From Helicobacter cinaedi CCUG 18818 = ATCC BAA-847 (lineage in GTDB: Bacteria > Campylobacterota > Campylobacteria > Campylobacterales > Helicobacteraceae): a stretch of 64,000 bases of DNA. The DNA is taken from NCBI RefSeq assembly GCF_000155475.1, contig NZ_DS990392.1:551053-615052 (forward strand), read 5' to 3'. Of the stretch, positions 1 through 7,871 are shown piece by piece (positions within the stretch are counted from its first letter, which is position 1; each line of letters opens with the position of its first letter). Under the pieces are notes generated by a model. It was not told where the DNA came from, ran no database searches, and was given only the letters and a program-made list of their open reading frames with translations. The position numbers and the translations under genes are program-made.

Positions 1-534
1 ATTTGGTCGAGCTGCACCACCATTTCGTCCATCACCTGTTTCATCTTCTACAAGCGCTAGGCTTAGTCCAGCTACATTATATTGAATCTGAATCTTTCTG
101 CTTCCAGTAGCAATACCACCAAAGCCACTTGAGCCATTGTCATTGTTGAAGAAGTCATTTGTAAAGCCATTATCAATTGTTGGGGTATTTGTCTTACCAA
201 AGAGAATTGTCCCAGCCGAAGTTGTATAAGATCCCCAATATTGTCTCCAGCCTGTGCTGCCAACATTGCCATCGACGCCCGGCTCTACTGCACCCCACTC
301 TACATTAGCTTTAAACTTATCTTTTTGGAATTTCACACCAAATTGTGAGTTATTTTGAATCCCAATAAGGTATCCCGCATCAGCTCCAGCCTTGCCACTT
401 TCGCCATAGCCTACATAACCACGGATTGATCCATAGATATCAACCTTTGTATCATCGTTATTATGCACTTCAAAAGCCATTGCTGGCAACACAAGAAGAG
501 CCGATAAAGCACTGCTTACAACTATCTTTTTCAT
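1..534 (-). CDS. Gram-negative porin / major outer membrane protein, 3' part cut by window edge
   Basis: An open frame runs from an ATG at 534 off the left edge, giving 178 N-terminal residues. The first about 20 residues (MKKIVVSSAL..., ending PAMA) are a clear signal peptide with an Ala-x-Ala-like cleavage site. The mature part has the alternating, Gly/aromatic-rich beta-strand pattern of Campylobacterales porins: a YGSIRGYVGYGE first strand, then SQFGVKF, WRQYWGSY and SAGTILFGKTNTP, the last resembling the conserved segment of the general porin family. Expected role: passive diffusion channel in the outer membrane. A GGAGG-type ribosome site precedes the ATG and a TATAAT lies about 40 bases upstream. 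The C-terminus lies outside the window, so total length and the closing Phe cannot be checked. Confidence 0.85.
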   Translation of the reverse strand, partial: MKKIVVSSALSALLVLPAMAFEVHNNDDTKVDIYGSIRGYVGYGESGKAGADAGYLIGIQNNSQFGVKFQKDKFKANVEWGAVEPGVDGNVGSTGWRQYWGSYTTSAGTILFGKTNTPTIDNGFTNDFFNNDNGSSGFGGIATGSRKIQIQYNVAGLSLALVEDETGDGRNGGAARPN

Positions 535-571
535 AAAAACCTCCATTACGAGTTGTTTAAGATTATAGTTC

Positions 572-577
572 AAGATT
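572..577 (-). promoter_or_regulatory. Candidate -10 box (TATAAT) for the porin gene
   Basis: A perfect TATAAT on the minus strand lies 37 bases before the porin ATG. That leaves a leader of about 30 bases containing the GGAGG ribosome site. No good -35 is visible at 17 bases, which is usual for Helicobacter sigma-80 promoters. Confidence 0.5.
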
Positions 578-698
578 GAACTAGTGCCATTATCATTAGA
601 AAATGTATAAATGTCAAGGCTAAATGTAAAATATGGGGAGATTCCCCACAAACTAAGCACTATTTCACAAAATATCAAATTAAAGATTGTCCTTGTTT

Positions 699-1277
699 TT
701 AAGGATTATTCAGCAGTTGCATAAACTCTGCACGAGTTTTAGAGTCTTTCTTAAATAGCCCACGCAACGCAGAAGTGATGATATGCGACTGCCTTTGCTT
801 CCCTCGCATTTCAAGGCATAGATGTCTTGCTTCACATACGACCATTACACCCTTAGGGCTTAGCTCACTCATCAGTGCATTGGCAATTTGCGCTGTAAGC
901 TGCTCTTGAATCTGCAAACGATGTGTAAAAACTTCCGCTAATCGTGCCAAGCCACTAATCCCCACGAGTTTAGAATCTGGAATGTAGCCAATAGATATAA
1001 AGCCAAAAAAAGGTAAAAGATGATGTTCGCACATAGAATAAAAGGGCAGTTTTTTAAGCACTATCATTTCATCACACACGCCATCTTCAAAGACACTGCC
1101 TAAGGCAACTTTTGGGCTTTGAGCGTAGCCATCTAGCATTTCTGCAAAGCTTGTAGCAATACGCTTTGGTGTAGCTTCTAACCCCTCTCGTTTAGAATCT
1201 TCCCCCACAAACGCGCATAAAGATTCAAAAAATGCCTTTGAGCTTTGCTCTAGGGCTTTATCTTGTGGTGTTTTCAT
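699..1277 (-). CDS. folE: GTP cyclohydrolase I
   Basis: FolE converts GTP to 7,8-dihydroneopterin triphosphate, the first step of folate/pterin synthesis, in the cytoplasm. The protein has the family zinc site: Cys83 and His86 in the CEHHLLPF motif and Cys154 in EARHLCLEMRG. The RLQIQEQLT helix and the C-terminal RGLFKKD are also typical. Length (192 aa) is normal. I chose the ATG at 1277 because AGGAG sits five bases upstream; a GTG two codons earlier at 1283 would overlap that ribosome site. It lies alone between the porin and a repeat-rich gap, so it is probably transcribed on its own. Confidence 0.93.
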   Translation of the reverse strand: MKTPQDKALEQSSKAFFESLCAFVGEDSKREGLEATPKRIATSFAEMLDGYAQSPKVALGSVFEDGVCDEMIVLKKLPFYSMCEHHLLPFFGFISIGYIPDSKLVGISGLARLAEVFTHRLQIQEQLTAQIANALMSELSPKGVMVVCEARHLCLEMRGKQRQSHIITSALRGLFKKDSKTRAEFMQLLNNP

Positions 1278-1495
1278 AGACACTCCTTTGTAAATTTTGA
1301 TAATAAGATTTTACCCAAGATTCTAAGCTTTTATCATACTGAAGCGTAAGCTTTGTTTGAGATTTTGCGTTTTTGTCGTATTGAACCTTTAAAAAAAGCG
1401 AAGTATCTTTATGTTGTAAGAGAGTGTTTTTGCTTTTTTTCTTTTCACAAAAAGTGGTTTTGAACGCTAGTTTCTGTTTTTCTGTTTTTTTTTAA

Positions 1496-1537
1496 AAGGG
1501 GGAGGGGCTTAAATTGCGAAGTCGCTCCCTCCCCCTT
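1496..1537. repeat. Inverted repeat, 11-bp arms, 20-base loop
   Basis: Arms at 1496-1506 (AAGGGGGAGGG) and 1527-1537 (its exact reverse complement) enclose 20 bases. A T-rich run precedes it and an A-rich run follows the right arm. It could act as a terminator for minus-strand transcription coming from htpX, because on that strand a T-rich run follows within a few bases. It is otherwise unexplained. Confidence 0.5.
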
Positions 1538-1739
1538 AAAAATCCCCCACCCTACAACGCTTTTATAGGTTTGCGTTTCACGCGATTTAATTTTACACGC
1601 TTAAAGATATACTTTAAGCGTAAGTTAGCTTTGTTTTCGCACCACGAGAGGGGCGAGATTCTGCCATTGTGGAATCGACTTGAGATTCTAGGCTTTTAGA
1701 ATCCACAATTCTAGTATTTGCGGTATTGCTAGTGGGGCT

Positions 1740-1805
1740 TTTTATGGATTTTAGGGGGGGGGGGAGCTAGACATAGAGTCTGCGGTTCCCCTAAAATCCA
1801 TAAAA
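1740..1805. repeat. 18-bp perfect inverted repeat enclosing a G11 tract
   Basis: Left arm 1740-1757 and right arm 1788-1805 are exact reverse complements (TTTTATGGATTTTAGGGG). The left arm runs straight into a homopolymer of 11 G (1754-1764), so four of the G pair with CCCC at 1788-1791 and the rest sit in the loop. The loop also carries GCTAGA and AGTCTGCGG, the same two words that flank the G12 tract of the sulfatase-like gene at 7.8 kb. No reading frame passes through it convincingly. Confidence 0.7.
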
Positions 1806-1851
1806 TCGCTACTAGGATTACCCAAAGACGAATTGTAGGCTGAATGCCTAC

Positions 1852-2781
1852 TCAAAATCTTTGTCCTAGTAAAGACTTTATACGATTTTGTATGCTAGGA
1901 TGTGTGCTTAAAATCTCACTCGTATCAAAAAGATACGCACTTGCACGAGTAGGATTCGGCTCGGTGTAAGTGTTTTGAGAATAATCTTGGCTAATCTTTT
2001 GTAACGCCCTAATCATCGGCTCACTATCTCTCATCAAATACGCCGCACCAGAATCTGCCATATACTCGCGGTTGCGAGAGATAAAAAGACTTAGCACCAT
2101 TGTAAGCAAAGGCAAAATAAACTGCAACACAAGCAGGATATTCCTAGCCACACGCGCCCCTTGAGAATTTGAACCACTAAAATAAAAGGCAAAGATATTC
2201 ACACCCAAAAGCATAATATTGCTTAAAATCCCCACACACATTGTAAGCCTTACATCGCCGTGCCGTATATGGCTTAGCTCGTGGGCGATGACAGCTTTTA
2301 GCTCATCTTCTTTTAGTCGCTCTAAAAGTGTGGAAGTAATAGCAATCATAGAGTTTTTTTCATTCCACCCACTTGCAAAGGCATTCATATATGGGGCTTC
2401 TATGATATATAACGCTGGTTCAAAAGGGCAATTTGCACTTTTAAGCAAATCGCTAAAAACACCATAGAGTGTGGATTCTCTGCGGGAAAGCACGAGATTT
2501 GGATTTATGCGTTTATACTCATTGCCACTTAGCATAATGCGTGAAAACTGCCCCACACTATACATTATCACGCCAAATGCCACAACGCCCATTATAAAAG
2601 CGATAAGGGGGAATTCCTGTAATGTGAGTAAGAGATAGAATCCCTCCTGCAAACTCTCGCTATTTAGCCGAATAATATCCGCCAACAGCCCGATAAAAAC
2701 AAAAATGGCAATATACACGCATAAAACAGCATAGGTTTTAAGCTGATTTTGTCTAATAATGCGTTCAAAACGAGAATCCAT
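1852..2781 (-). CDS. htpX: HtpX-type membrane zinc metalloprotease
   Basis: An M48-family inner-membrane protease, thought to help remove damaged membrane proteins. The HExxH zinc motif is at residues 167-171 ([11 protein letters not shown]), with a downstream REYMADSGA segment supplying the third ligand (Glu). Two N-terminal hydrophobic segments (about 17-35 and 55-78) and two more flanking residues 180-235 give the standard four-helix topology. The NAFASGWN and IAITSTLL segments before the active site are also family features. Length 309 aa is normal for HtpX. It is divergent from ciaB, with about 108 bases between them. Confidence 0.92.
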   Translation of the reverse strand: MDSRFERIIRQNQLKTYAVLCVYIAIFVFIGLLADIIRLNSESLQEGFYLLLTLQEFPLIAFIMGVVAFGVIMYSVGQFSRIMLSGNEYKRINPNLVLSRRESTLYGVFSDLLKSANCPFEPALYIIEAPYMNAFASGWNEKNSMIAITSTLLERLKEDELKAVIAHELSHIRHGDVRLTMCVGILSNIMLLGVNIFAFYFSGSNSQGARVARNILLVLQFILPLLTMVLSLFISRNREYMADSGAAYLMRDSEPMIRALQKISQDYSQNTYTEPNPTRASAYLFDTSEILSTHPSIQNRIKSLLGQRF

Positions 2782-2889
2782 AAGCTCCCCTTAAATTCAT
2801 AAGCCCTTGCTTAACATTTATTCAGCGATATTATGGCAAAGTTTTGCTAATTTATCTTAAGACACACAAGCAAAAACTAAGGAGATATT

Positions 2890-4947
2890 ATGGAAAAATC
2901 AAAAGCAGTATTTGAAAATGAGCTTACACAGATTTATGAGCTAAGCCAGATTCAAAGCAGGGAGATTTATACATTTTTTGACGCTATAACACAGCAGGAT
3001 TCACCCAAACACAAGATTTTATGTGATTTAAGTAAGCAATGCAACCTTGAACCTAGTCAATCAACCCTTATGGCGTTGTGTGAGCGTATAGTAAATCTGC
3101 GAGAAGATAAAGTCGTGCAGATTTTACAAACGCAATATGTGGAGAGTGAAAACAAAGAATATGAGATTGACAAAGCACGATATATGCTCCTTGATTTTGT
3201 GATGAGATTCTACCAAGGGCAGTTTGAAAGCCTTTTGCAAAGTATAGAGCAAAAGGGGCTTTTAAGTGCATTTTATAGGGAGATTCTAGCTAGTACACAT
3301 CGCGTTGGACTTGCGATGAATGGCTTTTTTGTATCGTGGCAAAAACGACTGATTGATGGGATAAACCGAGACTTTGAGAAGACATATAGCTTCGTAGAAT
3401 CTCTCACAAACCTAGATTCTACAGAAGTATCTTGTGATGATTTTTTGGGCTGTAGAGGTGGGGGTGAAGGGAGTTTGCTCAATGCAAATGACCAAGCCAA
3501 CACCGCAGACTCCCACAAAAGCACACAAGAGACAAGGCAGATTCTAGAATCTAGCCTTGATAGAAATGAAAATGGCGTATATATCGGGCGGTGCTACTCT
3601 ATCCCATTGCAAGTTGGCACAAAGTTTATCTCACAGCCTTATATCAAGGCATTCCCACAGGAAGTGGAGTGTATTATTAAATCTTTGAAGCAAAGTATTG
3701 AAAATCTTAGTTTGCTAGAAGATTCTATATATCACGCAAAAGATGCTTATATTGCCTATTTGAAGACACTTATCAAGGCGTGGGGAGAGAGTGAAAGCAA
3801 AAATCTCATCAAGCAATGGCAGGAAGTGGATTTAGCGTGGATGGCTATCAAAACGCCCTTGCAAATCGCCCACCCTTTTGAGTATTATGAAGATATTTAT
3901 CGCCATAGTGTCGCACCAGAATGGGACTTACGCCTAGAAAATAAAAAGAATGAAACAAAAAGCTATGCTAAAAATCTTGTGGGAGCAATGTTTCAAACAT
4001 TAAGTCAAGAATTAGAGCTAGATTCTACGCTTTATAATGCCATTACTTGTGCGTTTAAGCAAACAAGCTTGTATAACTCAATGCCGCTTTTGTATTATGG
4101 AGCGGAGAATAATGGACTATTTTCCGCACAAGTGGTGCCAAATGATGAGACAATCTCCAGTCAAAAGGGCAAAAAGATCTTTGCTTTCCCAGATAGAATC
4201 ATCAATCAAGCTAAAGCCAAACCGCAGATGAAAATTAATGTAGAATTTTTCGGGGTGGAGCTTTTGGAGAAGTGGCGTGAGATTTTATTTCATAATGAAA
4301 GGCTTTGGCACTTTGTGTATGACATTAGCACGAATGGACACGAGTTTGGGCATATTCTGTGGGTGGATTGGCAGAGTGAGGGGCTTATGAATATTGATGG
4401 AGAGTTTAAAAATATAGAAGAATTTAAGGCTACTTGCGGTGGGCTTGTGGCGTGGTTTTTACACTATGAGAAAGCAAAAAATATGGGGCAAGATTCTGCG
4501 GATTGCAAAGATTTGAAAGAGATTCTTGCTTATGAAACAAGCTTGGGTGGAATGGATAAAATTTTAGAATCTTTGCTTGAAGATCACATTAAGCGTTGTG
4601 TTGGGCTTATGGCGTGGAGGGAGAGCTTGGAAGTTCGGGCGTATTATTGTGAGGGACTATTGCATTTAAGCGGATTATTTGAAAGCGGGGTGTTAAGCTT
4701 TGATAAAGCACAAACACCGCGTTTGCAGATTCACAAAGAGCATTATGCTAGGCTGATAAAGTGGTATCAGCACACCTACACATCTTTGGCTAAGCATTAC
4801 ATACAAAAGCTCCCAGCAAATGCGTGGCTTGAACGCTTTATCAATCGCAATGGCTATCACGCTACAAATCCGCAAGTTAGAGCTTTTGCTGACTTTTATT
4901 GGGAGCGGTATAAAAGCATTGGCAATGAGATTTACTCGCCTTTGTAA
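2890..4947 (+). CDS. ciaB: CiaB-family protein (invasion antigen B homologue) with HExxH motif
   Basis: I recognise the family from segments shared with Campylobacter CiaB: HPFEYYEDIYRHSVAPEWDLRL, LFSAQVVPNDE, GKKIFAF, GHEFGHILW and EVRAYYCEGLLHLSG. In Campylobacter CiaB has been described as a secreted invasion-associated protein; its biochemical function is unsettled. The sequence carries a zinc-protease-like HEFGH at residues 484-488 and an EEFKAT at 510-515, an arrangement reminiscent of M49-type metallopeptidases (inference). At 685 aa it is longer than the roughly 610-aa Campylobacter protein as I remember it. The extra length lies mainly in a low-complexity insert around residues 175-235 that includes GCRGGGEG. 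The start has AAGGAG seven bases upstream. No signal peptide is visible. Confidence 0.88.
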   Translation: MEKSKAVFENELTQIYELSQIQSREIYTFFDAITQQDSPKHKILCDLSKQCNLEPSQSTLMALCERIVNLREDKVVQILQTQYVESENKEYEIDKARYMLLDFVMRFYQGQFESLLQSIEQKGLLSAFYREILASTHRVGLAMNGFFVSWQKRLIDGINRDFEKTYSFVESLTNLDSTEVSCDDFLGCRGGGEGSLLNANDQANTADSHKSTQETRQILESSLDRNENGVYIGRCYSIPLQVGTKFISQPYIKAFPQEVECIIKSLKQSIENLSLLEDSIYHAKDAYIAYLKTLIKAWGESESKNLIKQWQEVDLAWMAIKTPLQIAHPFEYYEDIYRHSVAPEWDLRLENKKNETKSYAKNLVGAMFQTLSQELELDSTLYNAITCAFKQTSLYNSMPLLYYGAENNGLFSAQVVPNDETISSQKGKKIFAFPDRIINQAKAKPQMKINVEFFGVELLEKWREILFHNERLWHFVYDISTNGHEFGHILWVDWQSEGLMNIDGEFKNIEEFKATCGGLVAWFLHYEKAKNMGQDSADCKDLKEILAYETSLGGMDKILESLLEDHIKRCVGLMAWRESLEVRAYYCEGLLHLSGLFESGVLSFDKAQTPRLQIHKEHYARLIKWYQHTYTSLAKHYIQKLPANAWLERFINRNGYHATNPQVRAFADFYWERYKSIGNEIYSPL

Positions 4948-4948
4948 A

Positions 4949-4981
4949 GCTTATTTGCAAATCTTAAAAGTGCAAATAAGC
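4949..4981 (+). terminator. 11-bp hairpin just after ciaB
   Basis: Arms GCTTATTTGCA (4949-4959) and its exact reverse complement (4971-4981) with an 11-base loop begin two bases after the ciaB stop codon (4945-4947). There is no T run after the stem, so classic intrinsic termination is doubtful; it may protect the 3' end or act together with Rho. Confidence 0.35.
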
Positions 4982-5489
4982 AGCACCCTTAAACCCCAAA
5001 TCAAACAGCCCCACAGTTATAATTAAATCTCCACATTCAAGCTCTACGCTTCATATATCCCCTCAATTCAATGCCATCAACCCAGAATCTTCATCTTAAA
5101 TAAAATAATATTAATACCAAATTGTGCACCAAGATGCTTTGACACACAAAGCTAGGAATATTCCCATTCAGTCTTACTCAAAGGAAGTTATGCAACAACA
5201 GCATTATAATTACCAACTTACGCCTTGAGCAATGACAGAAGACACAGGCACAACAGCAACCTTAAAAAAATACAAATAAAACTATAAGGGTTGACACCAT
5301 GTTAAAAAACACAACATTGAGCGTAATGCTAACTTACAATCTATTTCCAACAGAAAAATGTGTATTTTTACCTGTAGTGAGACTTAAAAATATGCATTTG
5401 AGTCTTCTTATTTTAAATTACAAATAATGGATTAATAAGTTTATTGATGGCAAATCCATTTTAGTAAGTCAAATTTAAGGATTTTATAA
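4982..5489. other. Non-coding decayed region before the trpB remnant
   Basis: About 500 AT-rich bases with frequent stops in all frames. Since the next feature is the last quarter of trpB, this stretch may be the eroded remainder of that gene. Around 5232-5262 there is a weak hint (a reading like EDTG followed by TTAT, compared with the ETGAGQHG...ATAT segment of TrpB), but I do not consider it proven. Confidence 0.3.
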
Positions 5490-5765
5490 TTTAAAGCCAA
5501 TCGTTTGCATTTTACTTCCGCCACAGATGATGAAGCACTAGAAGCATTAGCATTTTTTGCTAAAAATGAGGGCATTATCCCAGCTTTAGAGTCTAGCCAC
5601 GCCCTTGCTGCATTACTTAAAGTATGCAAAGAGAATAAAGGCAAAAAAATCATTGCAAATGTGTCAGGCAGGGGTGATAAAGATATTTTCATCACAGCAA
5701 AAGCCCTGACACCAACGCAATGGAAAAACTTTTTAAAAGATGAGATAAAGCGGATTGAGAGCTAG
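5490..5765 (+). pseudogene. trpB: trpB remnant (C-terminal quarter of tryptophan synthase beta chain)
   Basis: The frame ending at 5765 encodes a clear TrpB C-terminus: [24 protein letters not shown] and NVSGRGDKD are all diagnostic of the beta subunit, whose full length is about 390-400 aa. Only about 90 residues remain. A stop at 5487-5489 closes the frame upstream, the PLP-binding lysine region is absent, and the only start is a TTG at 5505 without a ribosome site. No trpA or other trp gene is adjacent. It is best read as a decayed gene from a lost tryptophan pathway segment; the remaining sequence is well conserved, so the loss may be recent or this may be a deletion end point. Confidence 0.85.
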
Positions 5766-5850
5766 GCTCAAAGTTAGATTAAACTTAGATTCTCTAAACC
5801 TTGGCGTATTGCAAATTTTTCTTTGAAATCTCTAAAAATATAATCAAATG

Positions 5851-7849
5851 TCAAAGGTTTTGCTTTAAATCTTTAATCTCCTGACTTATATCCTCCCAAT
5901 TATGTGATTCAAAAATATTTTCTCTCACACGATAGGCACGATCTATTTCTAAGTGTTCGGTAAACGGGGAATTTGTATGATATAAAATGCGGTTTGTTGC
6001 GTGTATATCTGCCATATTATCACAATTAAGAGCTGCAAATTTACACACCATTGTATAAACATCGGCATTGCTTTTTAAACCACTATCAATTCTTAATTTG
6101 CCCTTTGCACCAAAGGGCTTTACAAGCAAAAGTGCATCTGATTGGGTGCCAAGCTGTTCAAAATTATTGTTTTGAATCTGTGAAAAACTATCATAATGAC
6201 CATGATCGCTCACAATCACAATAGCACTTTTATCATAAATATCATTCTCTCTAAACCAATCTAACCAATCAAGGACAAACTTTATCGCACAATATTCATT
6301 GTTGTAATGCTTATCATTGTATCCATTACGATATTCTTTGGGCATAAATGCCTGATATAATTCTGGCAAGGAGCTTTGTGCAAAAACATTAGGAGCACAT
6401 TGATTTTCTAAATCTAATTGCCAAGGATAATGCGTAATCATTGACTTGATATATTTAAAAGTTTTTCTTTGTGAATTTGTATTGGAAACAAATGGAAACA
6501 TTGCTACATCCGAGACATATCTAAGCTGTGTCGCCAACTCATCAGATAAATTTTTCTTCGCAAAAAGCCACTGGCCATCACCATAAATCCTAACTCTCAT
6601 CGTATAAGGTGCAGCCTTAAAAAGACCAATGGCAAAGAGTATGGCAACAGAATCTTGTTTTTTTCTAATCTCATCAAATTGTGTTTGAATAAAATCACCC
6701 AAATTATAATGATGGATAAAACTTCCTATGTAACTCTGTTTATCTTGATTTGCTACCAATACCGTATCACCAAAATAAGATTCAAATGTTGTAGGCAAAA
6801 CCGGCACTGTATCATACACCGCAACCTTATATCCCTTTTGCAATAGTTTTTCTGGCAAAATAAAAAATGCTTCATCATATGAATCTTGTGCGTTTCTCAC
6901 ACCTTGATTATAAAGCGATAGGCTCGTATATTTTTCCCCTCCCATTAATGCTGGAGTATTAAATTGTGTATTGTTGGAAGTTGCAAGTGTATTGTTATAG
7001 TATGTAAAACCACTTAATTTTTCACGCAAATCCTCCTGCTGCAGGATTATATCTAAATGCGAACCGGTAAAAGCATCAAGCACTAAAACCAAAATATTAG
7101 AATCTTGTGAAAAAGATAAAAGCTTATCATTATAAGGTGGCAAGACATTATCATATACTTTTTGTGAAATATCAACAGATAAAATTTTTATAGCATCACG
7201 CAAGGCAAAGCTAACAAAAACTACACCGCATACAAACGCAAAGTGAATAAAAAAACGCTTATAAATAAGCACAAATACAACAACCATAGAGCATAAGCCA
7301 AAAATGATATCAAAATATTTATTTTTAGGATTATAAACGGATACACCACCTTGAAAAACAAAATTATCAAGTAAGCCATAAGTGTTAAACTCACAATCAC
7401 GCACAAAGATCGCACTATAACATGTAGCCATAAACATAAGCACACATAGTGCCCATACACAAACTTTAAATAGCCTCGTTTTATAAACAAAACTTATAAA
7501 ATAAATAAACACAAATGAAAACAACAAAAACCAGCCAAAAAGCTTTGCTAAAGTTGAACGAATCTGCGTAATATCAAATTGCGACACATCACTGCTATAA
7601 ACACTATAAGGATTGAAAACAAAAACAACAAAGCAAATGTTACATATCGCTATAATTGACATAAGGCGATATTGCTTAAAATCGTGTCGGGCAATGTCGG
7701 CATACGGGGTAAAAACCCTACGCCACACTACCCTAACAGAATAGAGTATGATATGTAAAAGACTTATGCTTTTAGTTTTGCGCCCCCCCCCCCCGCAGAC
7801 TATTGAATCTAGCCTTTGTTATATGCCAAATTTTATATATTTTATCCAT
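5851..7849 (-). CDS. Membrane sulfatase/phosphoethanolamine-transferase-like protein, phase-variable, out of frame as read
   Basis: The long frame (5851-7728, 625 codons from a GTG) has about five N-terminal membrane segments within residues 20-185. A soluble alkaline-phosphatase-superfamily domain follows: LVLVLDAFTGSH near residue 215 (metal Asp and candidate Thr nucleophile), a GG(E)KYTSL region, and IVIVSDHGHYDS near residue 510 (metal Asp/His). Such proteins transfer or remove phospho- or sulfo-groups on lipid A, glycans or lipids. The GTG start has no ribosome site, and the frame stays open upstream through a G12 tract (7783-7794). A better start is the ATG at 7849, preceded by GAAGGGAG; its frame enters the tract one base out of register and stops soon after. 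With 11 or 14 G the two parts join. The true gene is therefore probably 5851-7849 and OFF in this sequence. The specific substrate is unknown. Confidence 0.75.
7783..7794 (-). repeat. G12 homopolymer (C12 on plus strand), phase-variation tract
   Basis: Lies 18 codons after the ATG at 7849. As read (12) the frame terminates at a TAA seven codons past the CTG that precedes the tract; 11 or 14 G would restore the 665-codon-class reading frame of the sulfatase-like gene. Confidence 0.85.
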
Positions 7850-7871
7850 ACTGCTCCCTTCAATCAATTTC

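Larger units (their letters stand above)
1278..1851. other. Repeat-rich intergenic region, no convincing gene
   Basis: These 574 bases between folE and htpX (both minus strand) hold no ORF that I believe. They contain a T9 run (1485-1493), an 11-bp G/C-rich inverted repeat (1496-1537), a stretch rich in GATTCTA/TAGAATC words (1665-1715), and an 18-bp inverted repeat enclosing a G11 tract (1740-1805). The look is that of decayed or mobile repeat sequence, possibly an erased phase-variable gene, but nothing translatable remains. Confidence 0.5.

Noticed and set aside
1514-1699. 61-codon plus-strand frame in the folE-htpX gap
   Set aside because: No ribosome site, unusual composition, overlaps one inverted repeat arm; not protein-like.
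5232-5262. Residual TrpB cofactor-region similarity upstream of the remnant
   Set aside because: Only a few residues in a degenerate frame; could be chance, so not annotated as part of the pseudogene.
5441-5695. 84-codon minus-strand frame
   Set aside because: Antisense to the trpB remnant, which has clear family motifs.
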